Source of the DNA: a virus
Length of the DNA: 25,958 nucleotides
IMG/VR virus record: IMGVR_UViG_3300041403_000200
Span: 1-25,958 of that record
Strand: one strand, 5' to 3'
The notes under the pieces were generated by a model. It saw nothing but the letters and a program-made list of their open reading frames with translations, made no database searches and was not told where the DNA came from. Made by a program: the position numbers and the translations under genes. The stretch's first letter is position 1. Every line of letters starts with the position of its first letter. This document shows, in pieces, positions 21,650 to 25,958 of the stretch.

Positions 21650-22087
21650 CTATGGTTGTTCCTCAAATCCTCCGTTATTAGCATTAAGTCTTTTTAACGC
21701 TTCCAACTCTTCTTGAAGTTTTAATACTTCTATTCTTTTTTTACGTAACTCTAATTCGTAAAGAGAGTTACAATTAATTCTTTCTTTTGGTTTATCTAAA
21801 GGTATAACAATTCTGGCATATACACCAACATCTCTTTCTGACATTCCATTGTTATTGCCAAATGGACTCTGATAATTATCGATAATACCAGTTACTCCAA
21901 ATTCTAATTGTGTAGATCCACCAATAGCATTTTTACAATCTAAATCACCTGCTCTAATACTATCTTGCCCATATGCACCAGGTGTAGAAGGTAATGCTAA
22001 GTTTAATGAACTTTGTTCAGCAAAAGCTGTACTACTAATTAACGATACAATTAAGGCTATCCATGTGTTTCTCATCCTGTCACTCAC
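21650..22087 (-). CDS. Secreted protein, exported cassette member
   Basis: A 145-residue protein with a Sec signal peptide (MSDRMRNTWIALIVSLISST then AFAEQ). The mature chain contains AGDLDCKNAIGGSTQLEFGV, a beta-rich middle (GVYARIVIPLDKPKERINC) and a C-terminal coiled coil (LRKKRIEVLKLQEELEALKR). I recall a related secreted family in cyanophages and pelagiphages, sometimes linked by annotation to curli-like genes, but I see no CsgA-type repeats or CsgG motif. The ATG overlaps the end of the upstream gene by ATGA. Confidence 0.75.
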   Translation of the reverse strand: MSDRMRNTWIALIVSLISSTAFAEQSSLNLALPSTPGAYGQDSIRAGDLDCKNAIGGSTQLEFGVTGIIDNYQSPFGNNNGMSERDVGVYARIVIPLDKPKERINCNSLYELELRKKRIEVLKLQEELEALKRLNANNGGFEEQP

Positions 22088-22461
22088 TTAAATTTTGAAC
22101 ATATCCTAGAAGCTACAGCAGTTCTTACCGTAGGTTCCTTTCTTAATTTAGAGCGTGAACAAATATATCCAACTCTATTCTTATCACTTTTTCTAATGTA
22201 AACATCAAAAGTTACTTTTCCCAAATAATCAATTTTAATTACATTATAAGAAGTTACAAACGGCACCGGATTCCATTCTTTATCGAATACCGCTATTTCA
22301 TAATATTCTATCTCAGCTCTTTTATTAAACATCTGCATTGTAGTAACTAATAGTCCGTCTAAATGAGATGGTTCAAGCTTAGGATAAGTTGGTGTCATTT
22401 CGTGGGCATTTGCAGTACCCACGAAACACACCAACATTAATGTCATAATCAACTTTTTCAT
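22084..22461 (-). CDS. Secreted protein, unknown function
   Basis: A 125-residue protein with signal peptide MKKLIMTLMLVCFVGTANAH. The mature part has two cysteines (GYICSRS and SRICSKF), basic C-terminal residues and beta-rich segments (YEIAVFDKEWNPVPFV). Not recognised. It is part of the minus-strand exported cassette, 12 bases from the upstream gene and overlapping the next by ATGA. Confidence 0.72.
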   Translation of the reverse strand: MKKLIMTLMLVCFVGTANAHEMTPTYPKLEPSHLDGLLVTTMQMFNKRAEIEYYEIAVFDKEWNPVPFVTSYNVIKIDYLGKVTFDVYIRKSDKNRVGYICSRSKLRKEPTVRTAVASRICSKFK

Positions 22462-22473
22462 AACAAAAAATCC

Positions 22474-22986
22474 TTATTGTGCAATACACTCAGCAACTAC
22501 AAGAGCAGTATAGTTTCCGCCAGGAAACGATTTACTTCCGCCCAATGTAGCTGTTGACGAGGTTTTAAACCAAGTTGAGCCAGTTGCAGTCAAATCGTAT
22601 TTGTCTTTCATGCCGAGTTCAATTTTGTTAGTTTCATATGAACCCATACCCGTAGCATCTGAGACAGCAGACACTTGAGTATCACCAGTCCAAGTTACCG
22701 TATCCGGTAAAGATGGGCTAGTTGAAAATGATGTAGGTGCTGTGATTTCAGCATAGTACGCATCTGCTAAAGATACATCAAAACGAATAATCGCTTCTTC
22801 ACCTCCATCTGCTGCGTTAGTAGTTAGTGTATAAGCATTAGGGTTACCAAATGTACCTGGATTGTCCGTTTGGATTATACACCTAGATTGCACAACGCCA
22901 TTGATCGGTATGTTTTCTGCTTGAGCATAACTCAAGTGTGTTATGGATAAACCTAATACTGTTGTTAGAAATAAATTTCTAAGCAT
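22474..22986 (-). CDS. Secreted beta-rich, pilin-like protein
   Basis: A 170-residue protein with a signal peptide (MLRNLFLTTVLGLSITHLSY, cut near AQA). The mature domain is Thr/Ser/Gly-rich and beta-predicted, with just two cysteines, C36 (SRCIIQT) and C167 (AECIAQ), at its two ends. This resembles fimbrial or spore-coat-U type adhesin domains, but there is no chaperone-usher gene nearby, so the analogy is structural only. Surface display or a periplasmic structural role is inferred. Confidence 0.68.
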   Translation of the reverse strand: MLRNLFLTTVLGLSITHLSYAQAENIPINGVVQSRCIIQTDNPGTFGNPNAYTLTTNAADGGEEAIIRFDVSLADAYYAEITAPTSFSTSPSLPDTVTWTGDTQVSAVSDATGMGSYETNKIELGMKDKYDLTATGSTWFKTSSTATLGGSKSFPGGNYTALVVAECIAQ

Positions 22987-23025
22987 TGTTATCTCCCGTT
23001 TTAAAAAATAATTGTAATATTATAA

Positions 23026-23943
23026 TCATTTATTATATTGCATGTCAATCATTTGTTCATGCAATATTTGTTGAGCTAAACCATTACGTAATCCACCTTT
23101 ATTGTCAGGTAGTTCTTTATCCACAAGCACAACATTATCTTTATATGTCCCACCAGGAATAGTGGTTGCGTAATAAGAATTCATATTAGTTGCATTGTTT
23201 AAAGTATCAAGAATTTGAGACATTGCAATTGCATTTGCAAATAAAGCTGAGTTATCAACAGCTGCTAAAGCTTTTTCTAATCTATCTTTTCTGTCTTTTT
23301 CTTCTTCTGCTTCTTCTTCCGCAAGTTCTTTTTCGCTTTTTACATCATCATCTTCTTTTGAGATGAGGTCCTCATCTAGTGACCGATCAAGGTCTACATT
23401 CTCATCCTCGGTAACGTCGTATAAAGACGTTAAATCTATTTGTTCCACCACAGGTGGAGTTGGCGTTTTATATCCAGGACAGTTTGGATCATATTGAGGA
23501 TCGTAACATGGATTTACTTTATATTGGTAAACCACATTTGCATCTTCAACAGAACCCTTTCCTTCAACTTCAATTGATCCATCTCCCCATGCTTCACGAG
23601 GGATTCCTGGAACAACTGGTACTACCTTATTAATTTCAGTACCACTAAGAGAGCCTGGTTTCCATTCATCAGTCTCTCTAAAAATATAACCAGTGCCAAG
23701 TGCATTTTCGTTTTGTATATGCACGTTTACAGAATCGTCAACATCTTTATTAATAGTGTAGTTGTATATAACACCATTAATATCTAATCCAGGAACACCA
23801 TTAGGCAATACGCTATCCATACCCCAAGTATACCCATTACCAGCAGCGTTTCCAGTCTGTCCATAGTAAGGTAATATACTATCAGAATATGAGTAGGAAG
23901 GCAGCAAGGCCGCCAAGACCATAAGTAGCTTTTTCTTCAACAC
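23026..23943 (-). CDS. Secreted protein of marine phage exported cassette
   Basis: About 305 residues starting at GTG 23943 (MLKKKLLMVLAALLPSYSYS, a good signal peptide); ATG 23922 is the alternative but would leave no basic n-region. The mature part opens DSILPYYGQTGNAAGNGYTW, followed by a beta-rich domain, CYDPQYDPNCPGY (two cysteines), an acidic and Lys/Glu coiled region, and a helical tail. The first block is one I recall from T4-like marine phages, unknown function. It overlaps the upstream gene by 62 bases in another frame, so translation is probably coupled. Confidence 0.72.
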   Translation of the reverse strand: MLKKKLLMVLAALLPSYSYSDSILPYYGQTGNAAGNGYTWGMDSVLPNGVPGLDINGVIYNYTINKDVDDSVNVHIQNENALGTGYIFRETDEWKPGSLSGTEINKVVPVVPGIPREAWGDGSIEVEGKGSVEDANVVYQYKVNPCYDPQYDPNCPGYKTPTPPVVEQIDLTSLYDVTEDENVDLDRSLDEDLISKEDDDVKSEKELAEEEAEEEKDRKDRLEKALAAVDNSALFANAIAMSQILDTLNNATNMNSYYATTIPGGTYKDNVVLVDKELPDNKGGLRNGLAQQILHEQMIDMQYNK

Positions 23944-24421
23944 TAAGTTTATCCGATTCTTCTAATTCTTTGCGAGTTACTTCTACATGGGTTTCCCATC
24001 CTAATCTTGCAGCTTCGCCAATTTGACCATTATAAGGACAAGGTGTTCCAGCATGCATCATCGCATCAAAAACTTTTTCGTCTTGACACATTACAGAAAC
24101 AGCTGCAACTTTCATACCCATATCATAAAGAGTTTTCGCGTTTTTTAATCTAATACAATTTTGTTCAGTAAATGTGGTACCTGCTGAGATACCAAGAATT
24201 TGTGTTTGTACAGCGCCTGCCACACCAATAGTACACAAGTCACTATTATTTCCTCCACTAAACTGAGGAGAAATTGCAGAAGGTGGCGGCTGCTTAATAG
24301 TAGTATCCATTCGACCGTCTGTCGTGATAGTACTATTATTGGTAGACTCTGTAACAATTGGTTCAGCGAATGCATGTGTTGCAAACATAATAGTACCAAT
24401 AGCTACTAATTTTTTTAGCAT
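23882..24421 (-). CDS. Secreted protein with C-terminal membrane helix; first gene of the minus-strand block
   Basis: A 179-residue protein: signal peptide MLKKLVAIGTIMFATHAFAE, a Thr-rich stretch with IKQPPPSAISP, then a domain with C-containing blocks (DLCTIGVAGAVQTQILGISA, NCIRLKNAK, VMCQDEKVFDAMMHAGTPCP), and a final hydrophobic helix GLGGLAAFLLIF. The QPPPSAI and KVAAVSVMCQD blocks occur in a secreted family I recall from pelagiphages and cyanophages. AGGAG lies before the ATG, and a TATAAATA late-promoter motif lies 33 bases upstream, so this is the leading gene of an operon that runs down to 19550. Confidence 0.78.
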   Translation of the reverse strand: MLKKLVAIGTIMFATHAFAEPIVTESTNNSTITTDGRMDTTIKQPPPSAISPQFSGGNNSDLCTIGVAGAVQTQILGISAGTTFTEQNCIRLKNAKTLYDMGMKVAAVSVMCQDEKVFDAMMHAGTPCPYNGQIGEAARLGWETHVEVTRKELEESDKLSVEEKATYGLGGLAAFLLIF

Positions 24422-24453
24422 TTCAGTCTCCTAATGAAATCATCATACAGATC

Positions 24454-24461
24454 TATTTATA
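24454..24461 (-). promoter_or_regulatory. Probable T4-type late promoter for the minus-strand operon
   Basis: On the minus strand the sequence reads TATAAATA, the T4 late -10 element, with an AGGAG and ATG downstream and a T-rich stretch just upstream. The plus-strand tmRNA promoter lies 11 bases away in the opposite direction, so the two units diverge from here. Confidence 0.5.
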
Positions 24462-24471
24462 AAAAAAACTG

Positions 24472-24500
24472 TTTACATGGCCCGATAGTTGTGATATAAT
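24472..24500 (+). promoter_or_regulatory. Sigma70-like promoter of the tmRNA gene
   Basis: TTTACA (24472-24477), a 17-base spacer and TATAAT (24495-24500) with TGA just before it; an A-tract and CTG precede the -35, as at 12010 and 13722. Predicted start near 24507. Confidence 0.87.
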
Positions 24501-24506
24501 ATATAG

Positions 24507-24875
24507 TATATAATTCGATGAAGCAGATCGAAAGGTAAACTGGACGCGGGGGCGGTACCCGCCGCCTCCACCATAAACACACTGAGAGTTCTATGATAGA
24601 AAAGTTCTTTTTAAGATTTAAGTGGTATCGGAATTTTGTTGAAAAACAAGAAAAGAAAAGAATTAAATATCTTGGACTTTAGTGTGCTTATGATGGGGGC
24701 GAATTAGGATCGACAGGTACTAATTAGAGACTGTGGAGAATAGGTGCGCAAGCTACCTTAAACGCAAGAACCAAAGTAAACGCAAACGATAACTTTGCAC
24801 CTTCAGGTTACGCTTTAGCGGCATAATCTGACGGGTATGGGCTCCACCTTGGAACAGAACGGGCCCGCTTTCCAT
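24507..24875 (+). ncRNA. ssrA: Circularly permuted (two-piece) tmRNA gene
   Basis: The tRNA-Ala-like 3' part comes first: T-stem GCGGG (24546-24550) with CCCGC (24558-24562), acceptor strand CGCCTCC (24563-24569), discriminator A and encoded CCA (24571-24573). After a 121-base intervening segment comes the 5' part from GGGGGCG (24695-24701), which pairs with CGCCTCC over 7 bp including G3:U70, the alanyl-tRNA synthetase identity pair. A tag frame follows: GCA at 24782, ANDNFAPSGYALAA, stop TAA at 24824. ANDN and the ALAA end are typical of ssrA tags and mark products for ClpXP. A GCAA-capped hairpin lies at 24742-24758 and a GC-rich structure near 24839-24866. The two ends of the intervening segment pair (TAAACACACT with AGTGTGCTTA, 9 of 10), closing the precursor. 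Outer ends are estimates. Confidence 0.93.
24593..24682 (+). CDS. Micro-ORF in the tmRNA intervening segment
   Basis: A 29-codon ORF (MIEKFFLRFKWYRNFVEKQE then KKRIKYLGL) with GAGAG a few bases upstream lies wholly inside the segment that should be removed from the tmRNA precursor. It is basic and helical. An ORF of this length can occur by chance, and the segment may simply be a spacer, so this is a weak call. Confidence 0.25.
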   Translation: MIEKFFLRFKWYRNFVEKQEKKRIKYLGL

Positions 24876-24920
24876 AAAAAATTTTTATCAATATCCCATC
24901 TTTAATAAAAAAATATTATC

Positions 24921-24965
24921 AAAAAAATGCACTTTTTTTCATTTTAGGGGTTTACATTCTCTCTA
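24921..24965 (+). repeat. Promoter-upstream repeat, copy B
   Basis: AAAAAAATGCACTTTTTTTC then ATTTTAGGGGTTTACATTCT: the same box and -35 as the copies at 16646 and 25297. The 24876-24920 stretch between the tmRNA and this repeat is AT-rich with no gene seen. Confidence 0.75.
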
Positions 24966-24978
24966 GTTGTGGTATAAT
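24951..24978 (+). promoter_or_regulatory. Sigma70-like promoter with extended -10
   Basis: TTTACA (24951-24956), a 16-base spacer and TATAAT (24973-24978) with TGG just before it. Near-identical to the promoter at 16688. It drives the gene at 25007. Confidence 0.88.
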
Positions 24979-25004
24979 ATACTTATAAATTGATGGAGAG
25001 AATG
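24955..25004 (+). repeat. Inverted repeat spanning promoter and Shine-Dalgarno (11 bp with one G-U)
   Basis: CATTCTCTCTA (24955-24965) pairs with TGGAGAGAATG (24994-25004); ten pairs are Watson-Crick and one is T-G, which would be G-U in RNA. The right arm holds the GGAGAG ribosome site. Confidence 0.8.
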
Positions 25005-25006
25005 AA

Positions 25007-25273
25007 ATGTTGAAATTCGAATTACTTGCAAACGTTGGAGATACTATTAAAGCATATGACTTTAAAGGTATGCAAGACCGTTATATCCAAGGCAAAATCA
25101 TCGACAAGGGTGATATTAAACACCCAACTTATGGTTCTGTCATGTACCGTGGGTACTCTATCCTCATCGCGGAAGATTCAGGAAGCACTTCTGGTGGTCG
25201 TGTTGGGGATATTGGATATGTTCCATTTGAAACAGACTTCATGGAATACGATGAACGTGTCACCTTGGTGTGA
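25007..25273 (+). CDS. Small protein of unknown function, likely early gene
   Basis: An 88-residue protein (MLKFELLANVGDTIKAYDFK at the start) with beta-like segments, a glycine-rich GSTSGGRVGDIGYVPF and an acidic end. GGAGAG lies six bases before the ATG. I recognise no family. Its strong promoter with SD-masking repeat parallels the gene at 16745, suggesting the same regulation. A perfect hairpin overlaps its stop codon. Confidence 0.72.
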   Translation: MLKFELLANVGDTIKAYDFKGMQDRYIQGKIIDKGDIKHPTYGSVMYRGYSILIAEDSGSTSGGRVGDIGYVPFETDFMEYDERVTLV

Positions 25274-25285
25274 CACTTTGTCACA
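25269..25285 (+). other. 7-bp hairpin over the stop codon
   Basis: TGTGACA (25269-25275), a CTT loop and TGTCACA (25279-25285) form a perfect stem that includes the stop codon TGA (25271-25273). It is followed by an A-run, not a T-run, so it is not an intrinsic terminator; a 3'-end processing or stability element is possible. Confidence 0.5.
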
Positions 25286-25296
25286 TAAAAAAAGTG

Positions 25297-25322
25297 AAAA
25301 AAATGCACTTTAGGGGTTTACA
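25297..25322 (+). repeat. Promoter-upstream repeat, copy C
   Basis: AAAAAAATGCACTTTAGGGG directly followed by the TTTACA -35; shorter than copies at 16646 and 24921, lacking the spacer between the TGCACTTT and TTAGGGG parts. AAAGTG at 25291 can also pair with the CACTTT. Confidence 0.72.
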
Positions 25323-25345
25323 ACCACGTTTTTTTGTGGTATAAT
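25317..25345 (+). promoter_or_regulatory. Sigma70-like promoter with extended -10
   Basis: TTTACA (25317-25322), a 17-base spacer and TATAAT (25340-25345) with TGG just before it. It drives the gene at 25374. Unlike its relatives, no arm complementary to the downstream ribosome site is seen; only ACCAC/GTGGT pair locally. Confidence 0.87.
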
Positions 25346-25373
25346 ATACTTATATTAATGATGGAGAATCGTA

Positions 25374-25670
25374 ATGACAATGACTAAAGCACAAATGGAC
25401 AAGCGTCTTGAAATGATTAAAGCCGCTGCAAAACGTATGGAAGCACGTAAAGCTTTCAAAGCTAAACAAGCTGCAAACGCTGCTACTATTCGCAGATATA
25501 CTGATGTAGTTGAGAAGCCAAAACGCAAATCTCGTGAAGATGAATTTGATCGTATGCTTGATAAACTCGACGAAAATCATAATCACTGGACAGATGAGCG
25601 CGCTTACGCCAAACAATATTATGGTGATGTAGCTTACCAAACAACTCGATATGACGACGATTGGAACTAA
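25374..25670 (+). CDS. Small basic protein of unknown function
   Basis: A 98-residue, Lys/Arg/Ala-rich protein, helical over the first half (MTMTKAQMDKRLEMIKAAAK, then RMEARKAFKAKQAANAA) and Asp/Tyr-rich at the end (YQTTRYDDDWN). GGAG lies seven bases before the ATG. It follows the third promoter repeat and is probably expressed early. No family recognised; the basic helix could bind nucleic acid or a host protein. Confidence 0.7.
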   Translation: MTMTKAQMDKRLEMIKAAAKRMEARKAFKAKQAANAATIRRYTDVVEKPKRKSREDEFDRMLDKLDENHNHWTDERAYAKQYYGDVAYQTTRYDDDWN

Positions 25671-25671
25671 T

Positions 25672-25866
25672 ATGAGAACAATTCACTACGTCGGCTTCCG
25701 CGGAGACGAATATGTACGTGCATATCGTATCTGGGGTGGACCCGTCATGATCCACAAGGACAACGATCCTCGTGTTATGACCGAGGTCGCTGACTGTGAT
25801 GTTGTGATCTATGGTCCTAAGTCTAAACCTTCACCTTGGGTATGGGATGCAAGTCGAGATATGTAA
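25672..25866 (+). CDS. Small protein of unknown function
   Basis: From ATG 25672, one base after the previous stop, 64 residues are encoded (MRTIHYVGFRGDEYVRAYRI, then DVVIYGPKSKPSPW). An earlier in-frame ATG at 25651 lies inside the preceding gene without a ribosome site, so I prefer 25672. The fold is probably alpha/beta; no motif is recognised. It is likely translated with the preceding gene. Confidence 0.65.
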   Translation: MRTIHYVGFRGDEYVRAYRIWGGPVMIHKDNDPRVMTEVADCDVVIYGPKSKPSPWVWDASRDM

Positions 25867-25958
25867 GTGGCTAGGGACAGTTAGTTTCCTAGCTGCGGCT
25901 TTATTACTTTCGTCGAATATTGAAATATCGCGTTATGGATTTTTGATATTCTTATTTG
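25847..25958 (+). CDS. Small membrane protein, 3'-partial
   Basis: Starting at ATG 25847 (MQVEICKWLGTVSFLAAALL), overlapping the previous gene by 20 bases, the frame stays open to the window end. It contains hydrophobic SFLAAALLLSS, then NIEISRYGFLIFLF, i.e. two membrane segments with NxxxSRYGF between them, a pattern I recall from small integral membrane proteins of T4-like marine phages. Start choice and completeness are uncertain. Confidence 0.6.
   Translation, partial: MQVEICKWLGTVSFLAAALLLSSNIEISRYGFLIFLF

Noticed and set aside
21650-24421. Curli secretion operon (CsgA/CsgG-like)
   Set aside because: The gene set brought curli-linked marine phage annotations to mind, but no curlin repeats and no CsgG signature are visible in these proteins.
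25269-25285. Hairpin over the 25007 gene stop as an intrinsic terminator
   Set aside because: No T-run follows on either strand; listed only as a hairpin.
1-25958. CRISPR arrays, insertion sequences or ordinary tRNA genes
   Set aside because: No spaced direct-repeat array, no transposase-like frame and no cloverleaf other than the tmRNA acceptor domain was seen by eye; a tRNAscan-SE run would settle the tRNA question.

Overview
This window looks like part of a T4-type (contractile-tail) phage genome from a marine lineage. It is about 26 kb, AT-rich, densely packed, and full of ATGA, TAATG and GTGA gene overlaps. The T4-superfamily markers are class I ribonucleotide reductase (nrdA, nrdB) with glutaredoxin, a T4 Rnh-type flap nuclease, PhoH, a SegE-like GIY-YIG protein, and many small proteins whose N-terminus resembles the T4 capsid-targeting sequence. 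The host is not stated. The tmRNA gene is circularly permuted, as in Alphaproteobacteria, so an alphaproteobacterial host is my best guess; permuted tmRNA also occurs in cyanobacteria and some betaproteobacteria.

Layout. (1) 1-6919, plus strand: a tightly coupled block of conserved phage proteins, several starting with an F-K-x-Y/F-x-x-E motif. One joins that leader to a nucleotidylyltransferase domain. (2) 6919-7618: an overlapping inner/outer spanin pair. (3) 7696-11568: promoter, nrdA, nrdB, glutaredoxin and a small zinc ribbon. (4) 11600-13467: SegE-like protein, promoter, rnh, a conserved phage gene and an intrinsic terminator. (5) 13493-17782: small ORFs, a conserved protein, FmdB-like zinc ribbon, PhoH, PD-(D/E)XK nuclease, HAD phosphatase. 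(6) 17818-19553: two small proteins, a GH19-type endolysin and a secreted protein. (7) 24421-19550, minus strand: five exported proteins, a class-3 lipase and small membrane/coiled-coil proteins, probably under a T4-type late promoter. (8) 24472-24875: a promoter followed by a two-piece, circularly permuted tmRNA gene. (9) 24951-25958: small promoter-driven, probably early, genes.

Seven strong sigma70-like promoters share a TTTACA -35 and TATAAT -10 and fall into two groups by upstream box. At four of the six that drive protein genes, the Shine-Dalgarno region is complementary to DNA upstream of the transcription start. A read-through transcript could therefore hide its ribosome site while a promoter-initiated transcript could not. 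The two most notable items are the permuted phage tmRNA, with a recognisable Ala tag reading frame and a G3:U70 acceptor pair, and this recurrent promoter/SD inverted-repeat design.
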